The notes under the pieces are model-generated. The model was given only the letters and a program-made list of their open reading frames with translations. It searched no databases and was not told the DNA's origin. Below are positions 23,887 through 32,378 of a stretch of DNA of 32,779 bases, one piece after another. The position numbers were made by a program, and so were the translations under genes. Location: positions 1 to 32,779 of the forward strand of contig CACWLY010000007.1 in NCBI GenBank assembly GCA_902761825.1, given 5' to 3'. Numbering within the stretch: the stretch's first letter is position 1; the number at the start of each line of letters is the position of its first letter. Source of the stretch: an uncultured Eubacteriales bacterium (GTDB lineage Bacteria > Bacillota > Clostridia > Christensenellales > Aristaeellaceae).

Positions 23887-26800
23887 ATGAAGCAGAGGAT
23901 CTTGCAAACAGGGTTACTGGTCATTTTGATTCTGGCTATTTCCGTCTCTGCTGCCGGCGCGCAAAGCGATCAGGCGCTGGCCATCCCGGAATTCACAGAA
24001 ACAGACTGCGTTTGGGATGAACAGGGCAACCTGGTCAGCGAGACGGCTCATGGGCCGAACGGCGAGCCTGCCCTGAACAGCCGGGGGTTTGCCCGGGCCA
24101 GCTATACCTGGGACGAATACGGCAATCTGCTGACGGAAGCGTATTTCGGCCTGAACGGCGAGCCTGTCACCGCGAACGGCGGCTACGCCCGGGCGGAGTA
24201 TACGTATGTGCGCCAGGCGAACGGGAGAAGCTATGTGCTGACCGAAGACCGCTATGCTCCGGACGGCAGCAGGGCGCAGATTCCCGGAAGCTATAGCTAT
24301 CGCCGGGACGTATGGCAGGATGACCAGATCCTTTCCAGCGAGTATTTTGACGCGAACGGCGCCCTGACCCGGCCGGTCGGGGGCTATGCCCGGATCCTGT
24401 ATGGCGTTGAGATCGGCCCCGATGCCGACTCGAAAACCGTCACCAAACGGTATATGGATGCAGACGGTTCGCTCCTGCTTGGCACGGAAGGCGGAGCCAC
24501 GGTCATCTTTGTATATACGGCGAATACCGGAAAGCCCCTGGACGAAGAAATTGAAAAAAGCTTCCAGGGCATGGAGATGGATCCCGGCACACGCAGGGAT
24601 AACACAAAAAAAGAATGGAAGCTTCTGTCCACTGAAATCTACGCGCTGGACGGCAAAAAATCCCTGGGCGCCGGCCATTGGCATTTCATGACCAACACCT
24701 ATGACGAAAAGGACAACCTGACGCGGACGGATTATTTCGATGCGGAGGGTAAGCCTGTCATCTCAAGCAAAGGCTATGCTTCTCTGGTCAATACCTATGA
24801 TCAATCAAACCGCGTGGTGGAAACCGATTACCTGGGCAAGGAAGGCCAGCTGATCAAGATGGTCAACGGGTACGCCAAGCTCACGTATGAGTATTATGGG
24901 GAATCAGACCTGATTCATTTCATCCGCTATTTCGGCACGGATGGGAACCGCACCATGATCACCGACGGTTATTCCATGGAAGAAAGGGAATACGGCGGCG
25001 AAGACTTTGATTACCGCGTCACGTATTACGACATCCTGGATGAATACACCATGTGCAAAGGCGGGTTCGCCCGTCACGATTGCATTTATAACAGGAATCG
25101 GGCAGACAATACGAGGATCGAAGAACTGTGGAACATCAAACCGACGGCCATCGAGCGGGAACGGTTCTTCGGCACGGATCTGAAACTGATCCAGGTCAAG
25201 GCCGGGTATGCGGGCCGCGTCAATGAGTACAACGCGTACGATCAGGTGGTTCGAACGACGTTCATGAGCGACAAATGGCAGCCGGTGCGGAACGATGAAA
25301 CGCAGCTGGCTTCCGTTGTCTATCAGTATCAGGGTTCCGATCCGGAGGAGCCCGCCATCCATGAAGCTTATTACGATGAAAATGGCGTTCCCTGCGAATC
25401 CACCAACGGCGCGTACGCGCGCAGCATGGTCTATGGCGGCCCGAAGCAGAATCTGCTGCTGGAAGAAGCCTTCTTCACCGCCGACGGCCAAAAAGACACC
25501 AGCGTGGTCAATGGCGCGCACCGGGTGATCTACAGTTACAACGGGGATCTCCTGGAGACCTCCATACGGTACTTTGACAAAGACGGCAACCCCTCCGGGG
25601 ACCGCCAGGGCATCGCGGCCATGCTTCGGGAATATAACCGGGACGGCAGCCTCCTTTGGCAGGCTACCTTCGGCACCGACGGCAAGCTGATCGCCGCGGG
25701 CAGCCAGGGCGCGGTGCAGGTGCATACCTACGACTATGCCGGTCACCACACCGGGGGAAAATATTATGGCGCTGACGGCACCGCGCTGACGCAGGCGACG
25801 GGCTATGCTTCCGTGACGTATGAATATGACGCCCACGGCAACATTGCGGTCACGAATTATTTCAATGCGGAGGATGAGCCTGCCCTGGTGGCCGGCAAAG
25901 CCCGGATCGTCCGGGAATACGATCAGCAGCATCGTATATTATATGAAGCAAATTTCGGAACCGACCTGAAGCCGGTCCTGGTCGGCGGCGGATATTCCGC
26001 CAGACGGTTTGCCTACGATCCGCAACTCGGTATCACCACCAGGGTGGAATATCTGGATACCGAGGGCAGCCCGGTGCTGCTTTCGTCGGGCTATGCTTCT
26101 TACGAATTGGCGTACGATGCCGCCGGCAACCTGCTGCGGCGCGCGTATTACGACGAGGCGGGGCAGCCCGTCGCGCCGCCTTCCGCCGGCTATGCCTGGT
26201 TTGAGAGGAAAATCGACGTCCACGGAAGAGTGCTGGAGGAAGCCTACTACGCCGCGAACGGCAGCCTGATCGAAAACCGCGACAAATACGCGGTGATCAC
26301 CACGGCTTACGACGACGAAAACAGCAAAGAAACCCTGACTTACCTTGGCACGGACCGGCTGCCGGCGGACACCGCTTTCGGCTTTGCCAGCAAAGAAACG
26401 GTTTACGATCATTCCGGCAACGTTCTGAGCGAAAGCTACTTCAGCGCGGACGGGCAGCCGGCCGCGATCCACGACGGTTATCATCAGGCCGTCTTCACCT
26501 GGGACCTGGAAGGTCGTATGCTGTCCGAATCTTACCGGGACGCGAACGGCAAACCGGCGGAATGTCCGGCTGGATACGCCTCCTTCATCCGGGAATATGA
26601 CCTGCGCGGCAATTTGATCCGCGAGGTCTATTACGGAAAGGACGGCCAGATCACCAGCATCAGCGCGGGCGCGGCGGAGATCCGGCGCGAATATGACCCG
26701 GAAGACCGCCTGATCAGCGAACGCTATTTCGACGAGGCCGGCGCGCCTTATATGCTCCGGGGCGATTACGCCGCGGTGGTGTACGAATATGACGGCCATG

Positions 26801-29745
26801 GCGATATTTTAAAAGAAGCGTATTACGGCCAGGACGGCGCGCCCGTCGTTTCTTCCAAGGGATATGCTCTGAAAGCCTGCACCTATGACGATGCCGGACA
26901 CCTGCTCACCGAGGAATACTCGGATGGCAAGGGAAACCTGATCGTCCAGTCCCTGGGCTATGCCCGCAAGGTGCAGACCTGGAATTCCATGGGATTCCTG
27001 ACCAGCGAGGCATATTTCGGAGACAACGGCCAGTATCTCCTGCAATCCGGCCGGTACAGCTATAAAACCTACCAGCGGGATGCCAACGGCCTGTGCACGG
27101 AGGAAGCCTGGTTCTACTTTGAAGGCCAGCCCACCGTTTTGCCGGAAGGCCATAACCGCATCACCCACGAATACGACGCGGCGGGCAACCGCATCCGTTC
27201 CGTGTGGTATTTCAACGACGGCATCATCATGACCGAGGACGGCTACGCCGCCGCCGAATACGAATATGACGCCCGGGGCCGCATGACGAAGGAAAGCTAC
27301 CTGAACGAAAAAATGGAACGCGTGATGGTGCGGCAAGGCTACTCGGCCATCGTTCGGGTATATGACAATGCGGGAAACACCCTGCAGATTCGCTATCTGG
27401 ATGAAAAGGACAATCTGGTTCGCCTGCCGGAAGGCTTCAGCGTATGGCAGCGTGAATACGACCAGCATAACCACGTGATCCTGGAGCAGTACCTGGACGA
27501 AAACGAGCGCATCGCATCGCTGACGAACCGGGCAGTGTCTTTCCGGCGGTTCTACGATGCCCGGGGCAACCTGGTTCGGGTGGAAAACCTGAATGCGGGC
27601 ATGCAGCCGGTGGAAACCCAGTTTGGTTACGCCACCATCACATACGCCTATGACGCGCAGGACCGCAAAATCAGCGAAGACTACCTGGGCGCCAACGGAT
27701 TGAACGTGATGATCTCCGCGGGATATTCCGGAATCCGCTATGAATACAGCGACCAGGGGAAGGTGTGGCGCACCACCTACGTGGATACGTTCGGGCAGCC
27801 CACCCTGTCCAGAGACGGCTACGCCGCCGTGCAGTACCTGTACGACGAAAACCAGTATCTCAAGAACATCATTTACCTGGATGAAAAGTACGAGCGCACC
27901 TATATCAGCGCCGGGTATTCCGCCATCCTGCGTACGGTGGATAAGAACGGGGACGTTCTGACGGAAACCTATTTGGACGGCGATGATTCTCCCGTCCTGA
28001 ACGCCAGCGGATTTGCCGGCATGCGCAACACCTGGGATGACCGCCAGCGCCTGGTGAAGCGGCAGTACCTGGATATGGAGGGGCAGCCCAAGACCCTGAG
28101 CGGCGGCTACAGCGCCATCGGCTATGTCTACGACAACAGCGACAATGTGATCCGCCAATCCTACTACAACACGAAAGGCGGGCTCACCTGGTGCCAGAGC
28201 GGATACTGCGAGATCCTGTATACGTACGACGCGCGGAACAACTGCATCGAGGAAAGGCTGCTGAACGCCCAGGGCAAGCCTGCGATCCATCTGACCGGCC
28301 GTTATTCCTACCTGACGCGGACCGTGGATCCGGATGGCCGGGTCCTCTCTGTCAAGTATTTTGACACGGCCGGCAATCCGGCGTCCTTCGCGAACGACTA
28401 TGCGGAGATCCGCTACACCTATGACCTGGCAGGGAAGGAAACCTCCGTAAGCTATTATGACCGCGCCGGCAATCCCACTCAAAACCTGCTGAGGTACGCC
28501 AGGAAGACCACCGCTTACAACACCCTGGGCAACGTAACGGAGGAGGCGTACTACGATACCGACGGCAACCTGACGGACACGGCCAAGAACTACGCCATGG
28601 CGGTATATACCTACGACAGCCTGGGCAATCTCACGTCCGAAAAATACCTGAACACCAAGTCTCTGGGCGTGGTGCCGGAAGGGGCGCAGTACGCTTTCGC
28701 CCTGATGAATTACGATGACAAAGGCCGGCTGGTGAGCGAAGAATACTACGATGAGTATGATAGGCTCGCCCCCAGCCGGGACGGCTTCGCCGCCCACTAC
28801 GTTTCCTATACGGAAAGCGGTCTCGTGGCGGAAGAATACTATCTGGACGTCCGGAAACAGCCCATGGCGATAGGCGAGTTCAGCAAGCGCGTCCTGGTTT
28901 CCGAAGACAAAGAGAGCCAGACCTACGTGATGCGGATCATGGATGAAACGCTGTCGGAGGACGCCCGCATTTATTCCCTCCAGACGTTTGACCGTTACGA
29001 TCAGCCCATCGTCATCCGCTATCTGGATGCGCAGGGCAACGCGGCGATCGGCCCCGAGGGCTGCAGCATGGTGACCAGGGAATACACCAGCCGCGGGCAG
29101 GTCTCGCTGGAAATGTACTTCGATGCGGACGGAAACGCCCTGGCTGTGGATGGCGTATACGGCGTGCGCAAAACGTATTCGGCCTTTGCCAAGCTGGAAA
29201 AGGAAACCTGGCTGGATCAAAACGGAAATCCGACGGTCACGAAGGACGGTTACGTGTCCAAGCTGTATGATTACGACCTGAGCGATTCCCGGCGGGTGGA
29301 AAAGTACTTCTGCTACTATCTGGATCAGAACGACGGTTTCTGTGCCGCGCAAAACGGGGCATGGGGCATCAGCACGCTGTACTATCCCGTGACGAGGGTC
29401 CATGAAGTGACCTTCCTGAACGCAAACGGCGATCCGCTGACCACGACGGACGGCTATGCCATCCTGGAATACGAAGCGGATGAAAACGGAAACGTGGTCT
29501 GGGAAGGCTATTATGACAGTTACCATGCCTCGGCGATCTGCACGGGAGGCTATTCCAGCGTGGAACGCGGCTATGACGGCGAAGGAAGGCTGATTTCCGA
29601 AAGGTATCTGGATCGGAATAACAAGCTGACCAACAACAGCGACGGGGTTGCGGGCTGGAACGGCTACTACACGCCGGACGGCGAGCTGGTCGTCAACAGC
29701 CGGTATGATATGAACCGCAAGCCTGTGACGACGGACAATCAGTAA
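23887..29745 (+). CDS. Giant secreted protein of about 58 tandem 32-residue YD-like repeats
   Basis: A 1952-residue protein with a clear signal peptide (MKQRILQTGLLVILILAIS..., cut near AAGAQ). Almost all the rest is a 32-residue repeat, about 58 units by hand count, with consensus GYAxxxxEYDxxGNLxxExY then ydxdGxPvxxx. A few units carry insertions (for example units 5, 6, 11 and 54). The YDxxGN turn recalls Rhs/YD repeats and YwqK/MORN-like hairpins, but the period is shorter than classic YD repeats, and no Rhs core cap or C-terminal toxin is present. It ends within a repeat, without LPxTG or a membrane anchor. Probably a long extracellular beta-rich fibre. AAGGAG precedes the ATG; an upstream ATG at 23880 is out of frame. 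Function unknown. Confidence 0.9.
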   Translation: MKQRILQTGLLVILILAISVSAAGAQSDQALAIPEFTETDCVWDEQGNLVSETAHGPNGEPALNSRGFARASYTWDEYGNLLTEAYFGLNGEPVTANGGYARAEYTYVRQANGRSYVLTEDRYAPDGSRAQIPGSYSYRRDVWQDDQILSSEYFDANGALTRPVGGYARILYGVEIGPDADSKTVTKRYMDADGSLLLGTEGGATVIFVYTANTGKPLDEEIEKSFQGMEMDPGTRRDNTKKEWKLLSTEIYALDGKKSLGAGHWHFMTNTYDEKDNLTRTDYFDAEGKPVISSKGYASLVNTYDQSNRVVETDYLGKEGQLIKMVNGYAKLTYEYYGESDLIHFIRYFGTDGNRTMITDGYSMEEREYGGEDFDYRVTYYDILDEYTMCKGGFARHDCIYNRNRADNTRIEELWNIKPTAIERERFFGTDLKLIQVKAGYAGRVNEYNAYDQVVRTTFMSDKWQPVRNDETQLASVVYQYQGSDPEEPAIHEAYYDENGVPCESTNGAYARSMVYGGPKQNLLLEEAFFTADGQKDTSVVNGAHRVIYSYNGDLLETSIRYFDKDGNPSGDRQGIAAMLREYNRDGSLLWQATFGTDGKLIAAGSQGAVQVHTYDYAGHHTGGKYYGADGTALTQATGYASVTYEYDAHGNIAVTNYFNAEDEPALVAGKARIVREYDQQHRILYEANFGTDLKPVLVGGGYSARRFAYDPQLGITTRVEYLDTEGSPVLLSSGYASYELAYDAAGNLLRRAYYDEAGQPVAPPSAGYAWFERKIDVHGRVLEEAYYAANGSLIENRDKYAVITTAYDDENSKETLTYLGTDRLPADTAFGFASKETVYDHSGNVLSESYFSADGQPAAIHDGYHQAVFTWDLEGRMLSESYRDANGKPAECPAGYASFIREYDLRGNLIREVYYGKDGQITSISAGAAEIRREYDPEDRLISERYFDEAGAPYMLRGDYAAVVYEYDGHGDILKEAYYGQDGAPVVSSKGYALKACTYDDAGHLLTEEYSDGKGNLIVQSLGYARKVQTWNSMGFLTSEAYFGDNGQYLLQSGRYSYKTYQRDANGLCTEEAWFYFEGQPTVLPEGHNRITHEYDAAGNRIRSVWYFNDGIIMTEDGYAAAEYEYDARGRMTKESYLNEKMERVMVRQGYSAIVRVYDNAGNTLQIRYLDEKDNLVRLPEGFSVWQREYDQHNHVILEQYLDENERIASLTNRAVSFRRFYDARGNLVRVENLNAGMQPVETQFGYATITYAYDAQDRKISEDYLGANGLNVMISAGYSGIRYEYSDQGKVWRTTYVDTFGQPTLSRDGYAAVQYLYDENQYLKNIIYLDEKYERTYISAGYSAILRTVDKNGDVLTETYLDGDDSPVLNASGFAGMRNTWDDRQRLVKRQYLDMEGQPKTLSGGYSAIGYVYDNSDNVIRQSYYNTKGGLTWCQSGYCEILYTYDARNNCIEERLLNAQGKPAIHLTGRYSYLTRTVDPDGRVLSVKYFDTAGNPASFANDYAEIRYTYDLAGKETSVSYYDRAGNPTQNLLRYARKTTAYNTLGNVTEEAYYDTDGNLTDTAKNYAMAVYTYDSLGNLTSEKYLNTKSLGVVPEGAQYAFALMNYDDKGRLVSEEYYDEYDRLAPSRDGFAAHYVSYTESGLVAEEYYLDVRKQPMAIGEFSKRVLVSEDKESQTYVMRIMDETLSEDARIYSLQTFDRYDQPIVIRYLDAQGNAAIGPEGCSMVTREYTSRGQVSLEMYFDADGNALAVDGVYGVRKTYSAFAKLEKETWLDQNGNPTVTKDGYVSKLYDYDLSDSRRVEKYFCYYLDQNDGFCAAQNGAWGISTLYYPVTRVHEVTFLNANGDPLTTTDGYAILEYEADENGNVVWEGYYDSYHASAICTGGYSSVERGYDGEGRLISERYLDRNNKLTNNSDGVAGWNGYYTPDGELVVNSRYDMNRKPVTTDNQ

Positions 29746-29759
29746 AGGAGAATGCGAGC

Positions 29760-30833
29760 ATGAAAGAAACCATTCGGCGTAAACCGCATTCCGGGCGTGC
29801 CTTGGCCGCATTGACTGCTTTGGCGCTTGTTCTGTGCCTTTTGCCTGGGTTTTCCACGGCGGAAAACGCGCAGACGCCGCAGGGCTGGGTGGACTTCCTG
29901 CTGATCTGCAACGAAGGCATGAACAATGACAAGGGCAACGCGGGCAACACCCTGATGGTGGTTTCCATGAACACCATGGAAGGCAAGATCCGGCTGCTCA
30001 TGTTTACGTGGGATACCTTCGTGGATTACGAGGGCTATGATGTTCCTCAAAAGCTGGATATGCCTTACCGCAACAATGGGCCGGAAGAAGCTATGAAGGT
30101 GTTCAACCATAACTTCGGCACCAACATCGAATACTTCATCTCTCTGAATTATCTGAATCTGGCCGAGCTGATCGACGATTACGGCGGCGTGAACGTGGAC
30201 ATTTCCCGCGCGGAGCGTAACGCCCTCAACGGCATGGTGGCTTCCAAGAAGGAGCAGCTGCTGACAAAAGTCGACGCCGGCTTCCTGACCCAGGCACTGG
30301 TGGATGCGCTGGCGAAAGAATACTACCTCACTGATTTTGGCCCGGATACGCACCTGAACGGGCTGCAGGCCGTGGGCTTCGGCTGGCTCCAGTATGATTC
30401 GGTGTACAATTGCTGCGAGCGGGATGCGAAGGTGATCGGCAATTTCTTCGAGAGTTGCGGCTCGGTCATTGGCCAAAAGATCGCTTTTTATACCAATGAG
30501 ACCGAATGCCCGGAAGTGCTGTCCGGCCGGCGGCCAATCAATCTGGACGAAATGACGGAAGACGATTACGCGTTTATCCGCGAGCAGATCGCCCCGATCT
30601 TCCAGAAATCCTTCAATAATCTGACGGAAGACAAGATCCGCGACATCACCCTGGCGATCACCCGGGTGGCGTTTAAGGCTTCCCGCCAGGGCGTGGATAT
30701 CTTTGACGCCGTAGAAACCATGGTCCTTCCCCTGGAAGCGAAGAACGAATACGATATCATCGCGGGCGCGAAAGGCCATCTTGTGGACAAGGAAGCCAAT
30801 TCTGCCGCGATCAGAGAATTCCTGTTCAAGTAA
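29760..30833 (+). CDS. LytR-CpsA-Psr-like secreted protein with altered active site
   Basis: A 357-residue protein with an N-terminal signal peptide (hydrophobic 14-32, STA before E35) and an LCP-type domain (about 43-235). Family landmarks are TLMVVSMNTMEGKIRLLMF, TNIEYFISLNYLNLAELIDDYGGVNVDIS and LNGLQAVGFG. However, the SDT aspartate is replaced (GNT, 62-64), the arginine of the usual IPRDT is tryptophan (FTWDTF, W84), and the later Arg-x-Arg is GWLQ. These residues bind polyprenyl pyrophosphate in LCP ligases, so ordinary glycopolymer transfer is doubtful. It begins 14 bases after the giant repeat gene with AAAGGAG and is the last gene of the operon. It may anchor or chaperone the repeat protein. 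Confidence 0.85.
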   Translation: MKETIRRKPHSGRALAALTALALVLCLLPGFSTAENAQTPQGWVDFLLICNEGMNNDKGNAGNTLMVVSMNTMEGKIRLLMFTWDTFVDYEGYDVPQKLDMPYRNNGPEEAMKVFNHNFGTNIEYFISLNYLNLAELIDDYGGVNVDISRAERNALNGMVASKKEQLLTKVDAGFLTQALVDALAKEYYLTDFGPDTHLNGLQAVGFGWLQYDSVYNCCERDAKVIGNFFESCGSVIGQKIAFYTNETECPEVLSGRRPINLDEMTEDDYAFIREQIAPIFQKSFNNLTEDKIRDITLAITRVAFKASRQGVDIFDAVETMVLPLEAKNEYDIIAGAKGHLVDKEANSAAIREFLFK

Positions 30834-31011
30834 GATTTACCTTTCTGAAATCGGGAAGATGGAGGAGCTTCCGTTCCGCGCCTGTTTTCCAGGCTGGAAG
30901 AGAAATGGCTTTGCTTGAATCCTGCCTGCATCCAGCCGCTTTTCCAGGAAGAAAGCGGGCAGGCGAAGCAACCGGCTCTTCGGAGACCGGCCAGGAAAAC
31001 AGAAAGAGAAG

Positions 31012-31052
31012 AGCATACCCGGCGCTGGTTACAGCGCCGGGTACGCTCGTTT
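31012..31052 (+). terminator. Strong intrinsic terminator
   Basis: Perfect 12-bp stem TACCCGGCGCTG/CAGCGCCGGGTA with loop GTTA (31016-31043). After one A-C mismatch it is extended by GAGC/GCTC, followed by GTTTTAG. It lies about 180 bases past the LCP-like stop and could also act on the minus strand. Confidence 0.8.
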
Positions 31053-31285
31053 TAGAAACTGTTGCGCCAAGATCCACGAGAAAACGGAGAAGTTCGCGAG
31101 AAGGATGCTGTTTTTGGCTGGATCCTGTAACGGCCATGAAACAATACCGGCAAGCAAATCATACATCCTCCATCCCGGCCCTCTCTTTCGCCGCATCAGC
31201 CGGAGAAAAAGGGATCATACGATGAGAAAACCCGGAGGACGGAGGGCGTCGTGCGCAGGGAAAGGGAGGCCGGCAATTAGCGGCT

Positions 31286-31386
31286 GATACTATTCTCAAT
31301 CTAAAATCTTATCATCTTTGGGTGTCTTTTCCGTCTTGGCGTTGCTTCATTCTGGTCAACGTAGCGCTGCTACGCCTCCCTCCATT
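31286..31386. repeat. Partial MITE-like repeat, left half
   Basis: Starts ATACTATTCTCA (31287-31298), continues through an arm to 31354, and then the 32-base core (31355-31386) identical to window bases 1-32. The expected second arm ending TGAGAATAGTAT is absent after the core, so this copy is truncated. Compare with 1-94, which holds the complementary half. Confidence 0.6.
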
Positions 31387-31604
31387 TTGTTTGAAAAGGG
31401 CCTGATTATGGAGCAGGAACGCAGCCGAATGACGAATCGCATCAACGCCCGCAGCGGAACAGCCCGCCGAGCGGCCGTTTCCTTCGCGAAAAGACAGAAA
31501 AGGCGCCGGAGATGATCTTCCATCCCGGCGCCGATTTCCGTATATAAGGATGAAGGAATGCATCGGGAAATGCATCCCTTACCCCAAAAATACCGCAAAA
31601 ACTA

Positions 31605-31633
31605 TTGATACGGAAAGAAGAAAATGATAAAAT
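31605..31633 (+). promoter_or_regulatory. Sigma-A promoter of the NusG-like gene
   Basis: TTGATA (31605-31610), 17-base spacer, TAAAAT (31628-31633) in an A-rich stretch. The long leader that follows contains a perfect AAGGCT-GATA-AGCCTT hairpin (31811-31826), then GGAGG before the ATG at 31869. Confidence 0.8.
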
Positions 31634-31868
31634 ATAAAAGTGAAGAGGTGTATGTATTTCTTCTTGGATCCGATTCGCGGACGCGCGGCCCGTGCAGGCA
31701 TCAAGCGGCCGTCTTTCCGCGGAAACGATCCTACAGGCAGGCGGTTCTCCGATTCGCGGTGGCATGCCGGAGTCGGATGCGGCTGAACAAAAACCCGGCA
31801 AGACGCGGCGAAGGCTGATAAGCCTTTGCCTGGCGAAGCCTTGCTGATTTTCAATGGAGGATGCGGGG

Positions 31869-32378
31869 ATGTACACCTATTGCTTATTTTGCGAAACCCA
31901 GAAGTGCAAGGCGATCGCGTATCAGCTGGAGCTCCGCGGTATCGCGGATCGCGCCTTTTCGCCGCAGATCATTTAGCGCCGCCGGGTCAAGGGAAAAAAC
32001 ATCGACGCGCCGTACGACCTGCTGCCCGGCTACGTGTTCCTGTTCAGCGAAACGCCCCTGCCGGATTTCACCCCGTTTCGCGGCATCTCTGGCATCGTTC
32101 GCCGGATCGGCGACGCGGACAATCAGTGGGCGCTGGCTGGCAGTGACGAGGAATTCGCCCGGAATCTGCTGCGCAAAGACGGAACCGTCGGGCAGATGAC
32201 CGTCTTCAAGGTCGGCGACGAAGTTCGCCTGGACGATCCCCTCTTCAACGGCTGCGCCGGCAAGATCACCCAAATCGACTTCCGCAAACAGCGCGCCCGG
32301 GTGGATTACCACTTTGCCGGCTTGGACTGCTTCACCTGGATCGCTGTGGAAATGATTGGGCAGCAAAAAAAAGAATAA
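31869..32378 (+). pseudogene. NusG-paralogue antiterminator (LoaP/UpxY-like) interrupted by TAG
   Basis: Reading from ATG 31869 (GGAGG upstream), one frame gives a full NusG-like protein of 169 codons apart from a TAG at codon 36 (31974-31976). The NGN domain begins MYTYCLFCETQKCKAIAYQL and reaches YDLLPGYVFLF. A KOW-like domain follows (FKVGDEVRLDDPLFNGCAGK, then RKQRARVDYHF). The TAG is one transition from CAG (Gln), which fits the basic RRRVKGK context. Specialised NusG paralogues of this type prevent termination in long surface-polysaccharide or natural-product operons. A GTG at 32034 could start only a truncated product. The stop may be a real nonsense mutation, a sequencing error or suppressed. 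Any operon it serves would lie beyond the window or be one of its neighbours. Confidence 0.75.

Larger units (their letters stand above)
30834..31868. other. Long gene-free interval
   Basis: About 1 kb with no supported gene. It holds, in order, the terminator of the LCP-like gene, a half copy of the MITE-like repeat, a second weak GGCGCCGG/CCGGCGCC stem near 31502-31533, the promoter of the NusG-like gene and its leader of about 230 bases. Open frames in it are strongly Arg/Pro-biased and lack ribosome binding sites. Confidence 0.7.

Noticed and set aside
23887..29745. Rhs/polymorphic toxin interpretation
   Set aside because: No Rhs core cap motif, no variable toxin C-terminus and no adjacent immunity gene. 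The last residues are still within the repeat.
26809..29811. A 1000-residue open frame on the minus strand opposite the giant repeat gene
   Set aside because: It exists because the GC-rich, repetitive sense gene has few antisense stops. The protein is Val/Arg/His-rich without domains, and the sense strand has signal peptide, repeats and a ribosome binding site.
31318..31515. Small basic plus-strand open frame across the repeat
   Set aside because: No ribosome binding site. It overlaps the MITE-like core and its Arg-rich end is a composition effect.
31974..31976. Genome-wide reassignment of TAG to glutamine
   Set aside because: Only one in-frame TAG is seen, and no other gene in the window contains one. 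Absence of TAG stops in a few dozen genes is weak evidence.
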